Shown: positions 35,630 to 46,806 of the stretch, piece after piece | Layout: each line of letters opens with the position of its first letter | How positions within the stretch are numbered: the stretch's first letter is position 1 | DNA from: Valencia hispanica | Lineage: Eukaryota; Chordata; Actinopteri; Cyprinodontiformes; Valenciidae | Assembly: GCA_963556495.2 (NCBI GenBank) | Contig: OY747721.1 | Coordinates: 31,790,349-31,854,348 of the forward strand | DNA: 64,000 bases | Direction: 5' to 3' | Position numbers and translations under genes: made by a program | The notes under the pieces: generated by a model | The model's input: only the letters and a program-made list of their open reading frames with translations | Databases searched by the model: none | What the model was told of the DNA's origin: nothing

Positions 35630-35930
35630 TGGTACCTGGTAAACCACATATGTTGCAAACATGGACTTCACATGTTTGGGTTTACATGGGTTTCACATAT
35701 TATTCACAAGTTATCAGATCAGGCTTCACATGTAATTCCACATTCACACATTTTTTTTCACATATAGGTTTTATGTGGAAAACATGTTTCACATGTCGTT
35801 TACGTGTTATCCGATGGGCTTCCATGTTGAATGTCCATGGGTTTCAAAGTTTACCATGAAAATGTTCCAAATTCACATGGGAAATGTGTGCAAAACACAG
35901 GTGGTCATTTGTTTTTCACACATCTCACTT
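35630..35930. repeat. Degenerate CACATG-rich tandem repeat
   Basis: Dense CACATG/CATGTG words. Two related units about 96 bp apart share AGTTATCAGATCAGGCTTCA (near 35709) and GTGTTATCCGATGGGCTTCC (near 35804), with similar TTCACATG flanks. Looks like a short, decayed satellite block. Confidence 0.5.
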
Positions 35931-36545
35931 TGCCAGTATGAAACCATGTTTTTTGACAGCAGACATAAAAGATATAAATCTATCCATATCTGGGTTCCAG
36001 AACTGATTGGAATCTTCAGCAGACGACGAATGTGTTGAGAGTTAACCACTTTCATAGACCAGGCTTTTAAATCATCTTAAAATGTAAGCAGGTTTATTTT
36101 CATGTTAATCTATAAATAACTTCCAATAAAGAGTGCCAGTGATTAGGTTGTTATTTCAGTATATCAGTGACACATTTTTGGTCTCCAGTTTTGTGAAGCT
36201 TCGACCGGGTCATTCTGGTTCTTTTTTTGGCGAAGTTAACAAAATGATAGCAAAGTTCACATTTTAAACCTTCCTTATTTTTATTTTTTTTACAAGAAGT
36301 TTGTACAATTAACATTATCAGTGACGCCCCCTTTTTTTCTCTGTTGATTTTAGTTGTGCCCAATGCACGAATGGCACAAACTGGGAAAATTGTAACTCCC
36401 CATATATAGGTGCCTTGCTTACTGACAGTGTAAAGATATTAAGATAGAGGAAAAGAAAGAATAGAGATAGAAAAAAATGTGGCTTAAATATAATCAATAT
36501 GATCATCTTTATGTTGAGCAATTGTATCACGATTAAATAGTTTCC
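35931..36545. other. Intronic sequence, nothing recognised
   Basis: AT-rich. No frame or terminus was recognised up to the hAT relic. Confidence 0.4.
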
Positions 36546-36549
36546 TGAT

Positions 36550-38000
36550 ATCGTGAGACATGAGCCTGCTTTGCCTTGCAAAGATCCTCAATTCTTGGCT
36601 CAATGTTTGATAAACATAGCCTCAAATCATCCTTGATTTGTGCACGATTGCAGTATTTTGTTTTGAGTGCAGTCATTTATGAGAATCCTGCCTCCCAGAT
36701 ATATGTCGACGCGAAAGGAAGGAGAATCTTCAAGGCGACTTCACTGAGTTGAGAGTATTCCTGCATCAATGCTGCCCAGAATGATGAAAGAGGGGAGGAG
36801 CCAAAGAGTTCCTTCAGTCTACTGTCACTCTTCAGCTCAATAAGCTGGTCCTGCATATCAATAGAGTGATCATATTTTGATTTCCAAAAGGCCACCTGGC
36901 ACAGTACTGAAACACTTTCAGGACTTGGCCAAAACTTTTGATTTTAACATATTTAAGGGGTTCGTTCTCAATGTGGTTAGAAAAGATTAGTTAAATAACA
37001 AACGTCAAAAAGGCTTTCACAAGAAGAAAATGATTTTATAATCTCTGGAATTAAATTATAATAGAAATAATTACTCTTCTGAATTAAAAAAAAGTTACCA
37101 GCAACAATATTAGTTAACTTTTTAAATTGCACTGGACAAAAACTGAAGAAAAATCTGAAATAATCTTCTGAGAAAACAAGTATTATTTTCTTTCCACTGT
37201 AATAAAAGTAAACAGCTACAGACTCAAAAACAAAATTAAAAAGTGATTACTCTGTTTAGTTTGCATCTTCATCCTCAACAGTCAGTTTATAGATCAACTC
37301 TCACTTTCCTCAGGCTTTTTATACTTTTTGTGTCCATGTGATCTATTGGTTATTTGCCACTTTTGTCACACAGAAACACACATGCCAGCTATGTGAATGG
37401 CGCCCATTTGTTGCGACTGGACGGTATATATTTTGTGGTTCGTGCATGAAGCTTGTGCTTTGACTTCTTGTAAACAGCAGTAACTCAGCGCTGCGCAAAT
37501 GTGTTGCGCAATGCAGGACAACCTTGTGCGGTGCGGAGCAGAGGAGCTCTGCGCTGCGCAATGCATGCAGTGCGGCGCAGCTCGGCGCATTTTCATCAGT
37601 CTATAACTCCTCCCGGGTGCTCCGGACAGCACATGAACAGTGGACATGTCCGGGGAAAAGAGGACGGTTGGTCACCCTAAATTGACAGCTCGTTTGCTGT
37701 GCACACAAACAGATCTCGAATCCACGCAAAAGAGCGATAATCCTCTTTAAAGTACGTCGCTAATTGTTTTCTCATTGCTGACAGTTGCTCAGACGCTGCT
37801 TGAAATAGAGAGGAGAAATCGTGTGACGTGCCTGCATCATTGATAAAGTCTACAAGGCTGGGGAACATGTCGCAGTTCCCTCCACTGATGCGGCCATGCC
37901 AGAGGTCTAGTTTTAGTGTGAAGGTGTGCACTTTGTCTGCAAGGAGCAAAATATGAGTTTCGCGGCCTTGCAAAGACAGTTTAAGGCTTGGTTTTCAAGG
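36550..38000 (-). mobile_element. hAT (ZBED/Charlie-type) transposase relic, split
   Basis: Minus-strand frames in N-to-C order. 37973-37677 encodes DKVHTFTLKLDLWHGRISGG and MFPSLVDFINDAG. 36895-36677 encodes LSSFWAALMQEYSQLSEVAL then LLPFASTYIWEAGFS. In a third frame 36560-36680 encodes KTKYCNRAQIKDDLRLCLSN. This is the C-terminal dimerisation region of hAT transposases related to fish and mammalian ZBED5/FAM200-type genes. The frame is broken by an insertion and a shift. Element ends not defined. Confidence 0.75.
36880..37668 (-). mobile_element. Second DNA element inserted in the hAT coding region
   Basis: Separates two parts of one hAT frame (ANELSI ... HSIDMQDQLIEL). Its minus-strand start reads TAGGGTGACCAACCGTCC, a typical hAT-family terminus. 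It contains a GC-rich palindromic block (37480-37600). The other terminus could not be matched by eye. Boundaries approximate. Confidence 0.5.
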
Positions 38001-39393
38001 ACAGGACAGTAACTTTCCTTCTGCTGAAGTAACCGTCTTTGTATGAATGAACAGCAGACGCGTGTCTGTGGAAAACAGTTGCATTTTAAATCCCTTCTCC
38101 CACCCTCAGTGTGGTTTCTGAATTCATTTTCAACACCTCAATGATACAACATCCACAGTGAAGAGTGTTGATATGACTTGTCTGCACTTACTGTAGGTAT
38201 TGTGCGTTCACTGACTGGGGGAAAAAATTGGATTTGGATGGTTCAGACCGTCATCAATCATGGCTGGTCCAGTAAATCTTTCAAGGTAAATTTCTGGTAT
38301 TTAGGCTTACAAATTGCAGTTATCAATTTAATGGATGAGTTTTTTTCTTCCCTTAGATCTTTGTACATGGCAAATAGTTTACTAAATTAAGCATAATGTA
38401 TTCTAATATCATAAAATAACAAGAGCAAGCATTGTCAAAGCCATTGTACATGCCTTTAATCTTTAACAACCCTATAAGATCCCTTGGAGTCCCAGTTAAT
38501 CCCTGTTAACAATTATCTTAAAGGAAATTACATCCGAACCCTCCTCCGCTGTTTTTTTAGCCCCTCACTACATCAGCTACTTGAGACCATCTGTGAACCG
38601 ACTTGCTGCGCTTGTCTTTTTTTAAACAAGTCATGCACTTTATCGGGGCTTTGTAAAAGTTATTTATTAATTTTGAAGCAGGGGTGGTAGCAGAGGGAAG
38701 ATGAAGGCTTATAGAAACAGAAATATTTTCTGCTCCATCAGTCTGTTCACACCAGACTAAGAGGTGTGGGTGCAGACTGGCTTTATTACCCCGGGAGAGG
38801 AAGAGAAATGGGGAGGTGCACTCCCACATGCTGCACAATCTCACAACCATTAAATACCCGATGGGCAAAAACATCCAGCCCACTAAGTAAATTCACGGGT
38901 CGCTACCACAAATCACCTTACAATTTTCCTTAAAGTCTTAGCAGAAATTGGATGCATAGTACACCTTTAGGTGTTTTCCTTAAGCTTTGAGATTTCTTTT
39001 AAAGGTTTTTCAAGGTTTTCATTTGAAAAAGACCGTGAACCAAAGCTGCTGGCCCATTGTTTTCGAAATGCATTTCACGTGACTCTAAACAGGAAGATAT
39101 TAAGAACATTTTGTGAAACAGAAACCCTGTCACATCCCTGAAGTATGTGTTTAATTATTTACTTGCTGTCATACATTATGCGTCAAGGCGGAATAAGTTA
39201 CTTTTTTCTATACATTACCATCTAATGACCACCTGAGCTTTTGGGCATAAAAGTTCAATGCTCTCTACACAGTCTATAAGCTACCCCTAGTGGCCACATG
39301 GTTATTACCAGGATTACTCAGAAAAGAGGCCCAGATATGCCACTGTCAAAGCCACTTCAAGCATTTGTCATGAGATGAGTGTAGGCATTGCAA
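38001..39393. other. Intronic sequence, nothing recognised
   Basis: No element end, exon or domain was recognised. Confidence 0.4.
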
Positions 39394-39890
39394 TTAAAGG
39401 AGCAGGGGGCAGAACGAAGAAACGAAACTCACGAGCGACGCGGCCGGCGCTGCAAGTAACTGCAGCCAGCCGCACGGGAGCGCGCTCAAACGCTTCACAA
39501 AAAAGCATACCTCTTCACGGTGACATACTTCTTTTTCTTAGTGCCACTTTTTAGTGGGCTGTGAGTCGTCCTTGGTCGTTTCCCAGTTGCAGAAGAGAAG
39601 AATCCATTCTCACAATTAAATCAGTGGAGGTCTGCGACCATTTTTCTTCCTCTTTTAAAGCTGTCAAGAACGCGCAAGCCGTGTCAATTGACGTCACATC
39701 CGTAGGACAGCGCAGGAAATTCGGGCCCCGAGCTGCAGCACATTTTGCAGCACACAGCCAGTTTAAGAAAATGGAGCGATAAGTGGGTGGGCTCATTCTT
39801 TTTGGTTTATAACGCTTCATCACCCAACAGCATTAAAAAACTGGACATGGATGTTTATTTTATTTACAAATCTTGCCCCTGTCCCTTTAA
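39394..39890. mobile_element. TTAA-flanked MITE, piggyBac-like
   Basis: Both ends read TTAAAGG(A/G)(G/A)CAGGGG when oriented inward (39394 and the reverse of 39890). TTAA at each end is the piggyBac target. The interior is GC-richer and lacks a transposase. Assignment to piggyBac is tentative because the terminal bases after TTAA are AGG and not the usual CCC. Confidence 0.55.
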
Positions 39891-40314
39891 GCGACACTTG
39901 CAAAAATTAGCAGTGGAGTTTATACGGTATCTAAAGTGACCATAGAAACCCAATACTGCGATGGAATGAACAGGAATTTAAGGGTTAAATCGTTGCACAA
40001 CATGCTTTAGCACCTACACTACTCACAATAAGTTAGGGATATTGTTATTTACATGAGTGCTATTCCTATTTGGTCTCAATTGAAATAAGTAAAAGTATCC
40101 TTTGATATTACCAATAATGAAAGAGAAGAAACACCATTTTCATTAGTGTAATATTTATTACCTCAAAAATGTATACAATAACAAGGGTAGCCCCAAATAA
40201 CACAAATTGACAATGTCAGTAGCGGGTGTTTCCACCATTTTTCACAATGACAACTTGACAGCGACGTCATATGCTCCTCACTGGCCTCATGATGTTGTCC
40301 TGAGGCAATGCGTT

Positions 40315-41199
40315 TCACTCTTCCACAAATGCTACACGCAGTTCTGCCAGATCAAGTGGGGGTGGGGTACGATCATCCAGTCTCTGCTTCAGCTGGTCCC
40401 AAACGTGCTCTAAGGGGTTCGGGTCAGGGGACATTGCTGGGCATACCATATGAGGCACTCTGACTTCCTGAAGTCGAGCTGTCACAATTATTGCACGATG
40501 TGGTGGAGCATTATCATCCATGAACAGAAAGTTGGGGGTGTGCTGGCGGAATTGGGGGATGATGATGGGTTCTATGATGTCTCTGAGGTAAGAACGTGCA
40601 GTGACTGAGCCATCTACAATAACCAAATCAGTTTTGTGCTGACTGGTGATGCCTGCCCAGACTGTTACACCTCCTCCACCAAAGCTAACCCTGGGGACCA
40701 TCTTGACCTCAGCGTATCACTAACCTCGCCATCTCCAGCAACGCTGACTACCATCATTTCAGGACGGTAGACCACTGCTGCATTGTCCAGGTCACATGGT
40801 CTTGTGTCCACTGCAAACATTCACGGCAGTGTCTTGGTGTCAGTGGAATCACCTGCAACGGTCGTCTGGCATTCAAGCCAAAGCGCTGGAGTCGGTTGCG
40901 AATGGTTTGTCTGGAAACCCTAGTACCCCTCACATCTCGTAAACGGGCCTGCAGCTGTGTGGCAGTTGGATGACGATGTCTGAGGGCATATGTACTGGTC
41001 ATCGTTGCAGTCTGTCACTCGTGGGGCTCCACTCCTGGGTCTGTCACGAACTCCGCCAGTAGTTCTGTGCAAGTCTGCTGATGACACTTTGAGACACACC
41101 AAGTTCACGTGCAACATCTGACTGGCTGCCACCGACCGGAAGGCACGTTGTGGCCAGGTGGCCATAGCTGCTCGTCCGTTAAGTAACGTTGTGTGTTCA
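40315..41199 (-). pseudogene. Tc1-type transposase (DD34E), first Asp lost
   Basis: Start ATG at 41199 (MNTQRYLTDEQLW). Helix-turn-helix pieces include TGGVRDRPRSGAPRVT, then HPTATQLQARLRDVRGTRVS and QDHVTWTMQQWSTVL. Straight after WSTVL the first catalytic segment (family form FTDESRF) is missing. The frame resumes at [20 protein letters not shown]. The second Asp lies in [13 protein letters not shown] and the Glu in [13 protein letters not shown], with 34 residues between. The frame ends at FVEE with TGA replacing a Trp codon (40315-40317). Several shifts. Inactive. Confidence 0.85.
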
Positions 41200-41455
41200 T
41201 GGCTGTTTGAAGCATGAAGTTGGAATGACTTACTGACAATACCAGCTTTTTAAACCCACAGAATGTTGAAATTGATGCCACATTGAAAAGGGTTGTCTTT
41301 AGTATTTTTGGGTTTTGGCCCCAATATGTAAGGCACACTGTACACAGTGAGACCATTACGTGGAAAACACAAAATGAGGTGTGTCTATCACCCCAATACA
41401 ATTGCCTCCCTATCCCAAAAATCTCTGAAGTAAAACAAACACCATATGTATTCAA

Positions 41456-42005
41456 TATTCAAATTCAATTCAAAATTACTTTATTAATCCCAAAGGGAAA
41501 TTAAATGTTGTTGTAACTCATTATGCAAGTTCCTTCAAAGATTTGTTGTAGATGCTGATGGCTGTGGGTAGGGATGATCTCTTGTAGTGCTCTGCAGATC
41601 TGAAGAAGCCTCTGACTGAAGACGCTCTGTAGTTGTATGACAGTCTGATGTAGAGGATGCTCTGGATCTATGGCGTCTTCTTTTCAACTCATCAGGGTTT
41701 TGTGGCTGTAGTTGAGGTATTATTTGAGCTTTTGTGATGTTAATCAGCTGCTGCCAGTTGTAAACCACCTTGTTGCCATGGTTATGCATCATAACAAATG
41801 TCCAAAAATAACAAGTATCAGCCAAAATCCTTCCAGCTGCACAGCAGTCAAAACCAGCGAGAACAGTTGTCCACAAAAACAATGTTTCTACCAGAAATGG
41901 AAGAATTGAAGTTTTAAAAAAGAAAAAAAAATGAACCAAAGTAACAGAGCTACTCCAACATGCTGCCACCTTGAGCGGCGCAATTCCGGTATGACATCCA
42001 CCGAG
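41456..42005 (-). mobile_element. Internally deleted LINE: 5' start fused to 3' tail
   Basis: The + strand starts with the reverse of a LINE tail (TTCAATTCAAAATTACTTTA then TTAATCCCAAAGGG). The adjacent region is the reverse of the 3' part found at 48620-49040 and 54900-55100 (family LINE-B). Beyond about 41670 the minus strand encodes a peptide start (MAACWSSSVTLVHFFFFFK ... NPDELKRRRHRSRAS) that looks like a LINE 5' region. The RT middle is absent. Junction placement is by eye. Confidence 0.55.
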
Positions 42006-42042
42006 TCTCTCATGATATCTCTAACTTATTGTGAGTAATGTA

Positions 42043-44470
42043 TATCATGCAATCAGGAGAGGGATCTCTGAATCATTTTACCCATTGGAAGCAGTTACTA
42101 AAGCAGTTTTTATGTTCCAGACAAAAAAGTGTGCTTTGGCCTTCGGAGCCTTGGTGTTGCAAATGACCTTGGACACACACACACACACGACTTCTTTGTT
42201 ACCCTTCTTGTCACAAGGCCATTGTCCAAAATGTCCCTTAATTTGCATGGAAAGCCACTTGCAACTACTTGCACAAGCTCTGCACTGGTGGTAACAGAAT
42301 AGAGCTTGTTGGTGTCATGCTTGGGATATATATATATTTTTTAATCCTCATGCAGAAAAAGAATGAAAAAGCAACAAGAAAAAATGCAATAGTTTTAATG
42401 TACAATGAAGAAAATTATGATTTGCATGAACAGAGACCTTTTAGCCTGCAATCTGTTGAAGTTCTATTAAGAAAAGAGCATGAATTAGTGAGAAGTTATC
42501 AAGTTTAATAATGATAATAAGATAAAAGGTTGTAGTGGCTTACTGGAAAAGGCACTGAGGTTGTTGAGTACCGTGACTGGTGGAATTGGGTCCTTATGAC
42601 CTGGTGAGGCTCTGTGGTGTCCGAAGCATGAAATGGCCGATCTGTCTCCCAAACAAGCATCCATGAGGAGAAGATCCAAAAGGAAGGTGTGCTCCAGATG
42701 AATATTTGCAATCTGTCTTCTTGGAAGGTGAGTCAGTATTCTTATCAAGATAGCTGTGCAAACACAGGAATCCCTGTAAGGCAAGGAAAAACAGTAGGAG
42801 ACTCAAAGCATACCAATTCATAGGACAAGCATGGAGATTTACCACATCTTGTTGACCTCCAAGATCCTGTTTTCTCGTTGCCTGATGAGCTGATGAGCCG
42901 CAGGTGGAGTAGATCCCAGCAGAGGTCACACCCATACAACCTATACCAAGCACCACAAAGCCTGAAAATAAAGCAGAAAATTAACAGCACCAAACAGTTG
43001 GACACGCCCTGACATCTTCTTCATCACTTTAAATCAACTTAATGATGGTTGGAAACTTATTCGCTCTTTAGATAAATAGTGATTTAAGCTGGACTTGATT
43101 TGACTATACTGAAAATAGGGTTAGCTGAATATTTTATGCTATGACAATCGTAATAGGAAAGTCTAAAAGGCACCAGCATTGGCCCAGTGGGTTTTATGTT
43201 TAATAGGTACCATACCACAGGAATGCACATGGTTAGATGTAAGCAGAGGCAAACTCCCAGCCAGACGGTGATGTTCTGAGTCACGACCACATGCTGTCAC
43301 ATGGAAGAAGGAACGCTCCATCCCAGCACAGAGCCTGTCCTCCTGCCTGCTCCTTATGCAACAAGGAGACAACAGAATGTAAGAAGTAGCAGCTGGCTCT
43401 CCTGGCTTCTGGCTGCCAGGTCTGAGCGAAGCAGAGAGGAGACTCAGACGGATCTGTTTGCTCATAATAAAGTAATTTTCTCTCAGATTTACCTGCTTTC
43501 TTACACTGTAGCACAGTCATTATATAACCATTGTATTAAAAGTAGTTTTTTTAAATCTGAATAATAATTACAATTTTAATAGCTTCTTTAAATGTGTTGT
43601 TCTTGTTTCTATTTACAGAAGAACATTCTTGAATGAGCTGTCAGAAAACCCTGCTGACTCCAAACTGTGCTCCTGGAGCTAGAACACAAACTTTAACGGA
43701 AAACACATAACCAAGCTTTAATTTCTTCTGTGGCTGAAAGAAATCTGCTGTGGAAAACGTGGACTTGACCGAGCTCCAAAAACAAACTTGTAATGTCTAA
43801 CTTTTAGTTATAGTAATATACAAAGTTTGCTCTGAAGTTCGACCTTATCGTTTGTAAAAAAATGTATGCCTAGGCCTTAAGATTAGTCAAACACAGCTGC
43901 AGCTGAAAAGCACATTAGCCGTTATCATTTAGTCAAAATGCAAAGAGAAGACAGTGTGGACAACTGCATACGCACCGTACTAATTCAGTTGCATATAATT
44001 CCAGTTTAGAAAGAAACCCCTTGAAATGGTCTTCTGTTACCTTTTGCATCAGTCTCACATTGTTGCTCAAAACATTACACCTGTTCTGCTTTGCTGGTAT
44101 TTCTTTGAACTCAACAGCTTTTTAACCAGCTTTTACACTGAACCGTAACTGGATCACTGGACACTTTTATTCTTTTTTTGTTTTTAGGCATACAACAGAT
44201 TTTTTTCCTTATTTTATTTTATTTTTTGCTTTTGTGGAGGTCTGTGGCAATGCAATGCAGGTTCTATGTTTCTAAGCTGAAATAATCACCCTTCGACCTC
44301 TGTACTTTAAAAGCATAGAACAAAGAAACATTGCTGTTCTTCATTGAACCTTTCTGTTATCGGCTAAAAATCTTGTCTTTCTTTCTCTCTCCCTCACAGT
44401 CTGAATGAACCACATACAAGTCTTGACAAGAAAATTCTGTTTTCTTTTGGATTGTCCATCTATCCATCCT
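42043..44470. other. Intronic sequence; two weak exon-like segments on the minus strand
   Basis: Mostly unrecognised. On the minus strand, a segment at about 42839-42960 follows TTTATTTTCAG. It reads FVVLGIGCMGVTSAGIYSTC, possibly a membrane span, and ends before GTAAAT. A second begins after CCTTGCCTTACAG at about 42782 and stays open to 42594. The frames join, but no family was recognised and no start exon is evident. It may be chance or a decayed gene. Confidence 0.2.
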
Positions 44471-44501
44471 GTGTGTGTGTGTGGGGGGGGGGGGGGGGGG
44501 G
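44471..44501. repeat. (GT)n followed by a 19-base G run
   Basis: GT repeats at 44471-44482 followed by G at 44483-44501. Simple sequence. Confidence 0.95.
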
Positions 44502-44599
44502 TGCCTTTTGCTCTCCAGCAGAGCAAAAGGCAGGGTGCTCCCTGGACAGGTCGCCAGTCCATCGCAGAGCAACACAGAGACGTACAGGACAAACAACCA

Positions 44600-44790
44600 T
44601 GCATGCACACACACACTCATACCTAAGGGCAATTTAGAGAAACCCTTTCACCCTATGTGGGAGGAAGCCGGAGTGCCCGGAGAGAACCCACATATGCACA
44701 CGGAGAACATGCAGAAAGAGGCTGGGATTCGAACCAAGGACCTTATTGCTGCAAGGCAACAGTGCAACCAACTGTGCCACTGTGCGGTCC
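44600..44790 (-). repeat. SINE-like repeat, minus strand
   Basis: The minus strand reads GGTCCTTGGTTCGAATCCC at 44729-44747, a good B-box-like tRNA motif, then AACATGC-type fish SINE body (+ strand CGGAGAACATGCAGAAAGAG). Similar in design to the element at 50905-51415. Confidence 0.55.
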
Positions 44791-44805
44791 CTTTTGAATT
44801 TGGCC

Positions 44806-45293
44806 CTTTTCCACAGCACGACTCGAGACGACTCTCTACGCAGTTAAAAGGGTTTTCCATTGGTAATGGTTTGATGGTACCAGCCCCTTTTTTTAGAACC
44901 TACTTTGTAGATGCAAACGTGCTGAGTCAGGCTGAAAACACAATGTCAGAAGACTGACAGAAGACATCACTGATTGGTTTGGGGGTGAAGTCACTGGTTG
45001 CGTCAACGAGCGACTCGCTTACAATAATCGGACCCAAGTTTGTTAAAAAAACTTACAACAGTGGCTGAGTCAGACAAAATGCCACAGACTGAGCAGACAG
45101 ACAACATACCCACCATGTCCTTCATTATTGTGTTGTGTTCAGATCATATTGCGCTACTTTTTGTACTTAAGGACCGACCAACTATATGAGGACCCTACCC
45201 TCTGGACCTGTTACTCAGTTGTAATGGAAAACCATCCGAACTGTGTAGAGCCGAGTTGAGCCACGCCGCTAGGTGCTAGTGCAAAAAGGCATT
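44806..45293. mobile_element. MITE with GGCCCTTTTCCAC-type ends
   Basis: Left GGCCCTTTTCCACAGCACGA, right GGTGCTAGTGCAAAAAGGC. Subterminal GACTCGAGACGACTC and GAGCCGAGTTGAGCC are partly inverted. This style is common in teleost PIF/Harbinger-like MITEs. Target duplication unclear. Confidence 0.55.
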
Positions 45294-46006
45294 CAAGTCA
45301 TTGTCTATCAGCAATAGCATCCACACCGAAGAGTGTTGTTACCGCAGTCTACCTAGCATTTATGAATGGTATCTTCACTGAACTAAAGCTTGATTTCTTT
45401 CTTTCTTTTTCTCTCTTTTTTTTTTTTTACAGAAACGTTTTGATGCTTTTTTAACTTGACTTTCTAAATCTTGATTCCAAATATCATTCAAACGAAAGGT
45501 TTGCGCAAACTTTCCAACAGGACCGCGTTAAATCAGGTCTATATTGAGGTCTAATACTTAAAGTTACTTTGTTGTGGACATGTTTGAAGTCAGTTACCAT
45601 GGTCCCCTCACTGTGTTTGTTCTTCAGGAAGCTTTTATTTAAAGACGACGCGAGCTAACAGTGAAGATACTGACCAGCATCATTTCCTTCCTGATCTAAT
45701 CTCCCTCATGGTGTATGTTTGTTTAGTTGTCAGCAGGATGCAAGCCGTATCATTACCCTTTTAGACACTATCGTAATGAAATCTGTTGTCAGTCCAGATC
45801 CTCTGCCCTGCTTTGAAATAACCGTTTGAGCTAGTTCTGTGCAACAGTCTGCAACTGTGAAAGGCTGCAGCCCCAGGCCCGGAGGAACATTTGTCTTGTG
45901 ACACCACCTGGTGGATGTTTTGTTACATACAACTCTTCCATTGATGCATATGGTATTTCTTGAATGAACTTCTCTGATCAGTTTTTTTTTCTCCCCACTC
46001 CAACAG
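45294..46006. other. Intronic sequence before exon G
   Basis: No element recognised. There is a pyrimidine-rich stretch at 45398-45430 and a long T run before the exon G acceptor. Confidence 0.4.
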
Positions 46007-46086
46007 GAGACGATTTGATGCGCTGTGTCGATCTGTACAACCAGTCTCAGTCTAAATGGTTTGAGGAGATTGTCACCACCAGCCTG
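46007..46086 (+). CDS. gas7: gas7 coding exon G
   Basis: 80 bp. Completes the split Gly, then DDLMRCVDLYNQSQSKWFEE and IVTTSL. Acceptor CCACTCCAACAG after a T-rich tract, donor GTAAGG. Confidence 0.95.
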
Positions 46087-46175
46087 GTAAGGACACACCA
46101 GTTTGTGAAGAAAGTGTGGGTGTGCAGTAGGGCTGTTTGAAACCAAGTTTTTGTTTTTTTCTGTGCTGTCCTCAG

Positions 46176-46274
46176 GAGCTGGAGAGACTGGAGGTGGAGC
46201 GGGTGGAGATGATCAGGCAGCATCTCTGTCAGTACACAACGCTACGCCACGAGACGGACATGTTCAACCAAAGT
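46176..46274 (+). CDS. gas7: gas7 coding exon H
   Basis: 99 bp, 33 residues, phase 0 at both ends: ELERLEVERVEMIRQHLCQY then TTLRHETDMFNQS. Separated from exon G by an 89-bp intron. Acceptor GTCCTCAG, donor GTGAGT. Confidence 0.95.
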
Positions 46275-46692
46275 GTGAGTACAGCATACAGTGGCCTGCA
46301 AATGTGTTCATAATCTTTGAGCTTCTGCCCAGTTTTTAACATTGGAAACACAAACTTTAAAGTATTTCAGTCTGGTTTCTAAGCGACAGACCAACACAAT
46401 AGTGGATAATTGTGTGGCAGAATGAAAATGATACATTGTCTGAATTGTGTGACGTGCAGGTGTATTCTGCCCTCTTTTACTCTGACACTGTATTTGATAC
46501 TCATTGCCATTTAAAAATGATTATATAGCATATTAAAATCTTATTAAAGTGACACCCTGCATTACATGCTTAACACCAGCAGAAGGACGCAACGAGTCAT
46601 TTTCTCATACTTTTGGAAAAAAACATGTAATCTGCTCAAAGAGGAGCATAGTATTTCCTTTACTGGGTTAACAGCCATTTTCCTTCTTCCAG

Positions 46693-46806
46693 ACCATGGA
46701 GCCGGTGGACAAGCTCTTGCAGTGTGTGGACCCCATCAAAGACAGAGAGGTGTGGGTGCGGGAGAATAAGACAGGCGAGATCAGGCCCGTCGACATAGAG
46801 ATCTGA
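46693..46806 (+). CDS. gas7: gas7 last coding exon and stop
   Basis: 114 bp: TMEPVDKLLQCVDPIKDREV then WVRENKTGEIRPVDIEI and TGA at 46804-46806. The C-terminal WVRE.KTG.IRPVD.EI is diagnostic of GAS7. Acceptor TTCTTCCAG. Confidence 0.96.
   Translation, partial: TMEPVDKLLQCVDPIKDREVWVRENKTGEIRPVDIEI

Larger units (their letters stand above)
40017..42040 (-). mobile_element. Tc1-like transposon with both ends, carrying a LINE insert
   Basis: Left end after TA (40015-40016) CACTACTCACAATAAGTTAG. Right end before TA (42041-42042) reads in reverse CATTACTCACAATAAGTTAG, so the terminal repeats match at 19 of 20 bases. The minus-strand transposase relic is at 40315-41199. 41456-about 42005 is a LINE-derived insert just inside the right end. 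Confidence 0.88.
14104..46806 (+). other. gas7: gas7 locus, 3' half (nine coding exons)
   Basis: Gas7 is a cytoplasmic F-BAR protein that binds and bends membranes, associates with actin, and promotes neurite outgrowth. Full-length vertebrate forms add SH3 and WW modules upstream, which are not in this window. Joining the nine exons gives 301 residues and a stop, all in phase, from the INCVTFP linker segment through the F-BAR helices (EMAEFIRERIKIEEEYAKNL, KFSSKLQSEVEKP, DHHIADLRKQL) to the C-terminus GEIRPVDIEI. Recognition rests on close residue-by-residue agreement with mammalian GAS7 as I know it. The a/b fish paralogue cannot be told. Introns are 6155, 226, 9252, 2767, 1583, 11307, 89 and 418 bp. 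Transposon content is concentrated in the large ones. Upstream exons lie beyond the window start, so the first intron exceeds 14.1 kb. Confidence 0.96.

Noticed and set aside
44357..44957. Frames with poly-Gly or poly-Pro near 44480
   Set aside because: Translation of the 19-G run and flanking SINE-like repeat.
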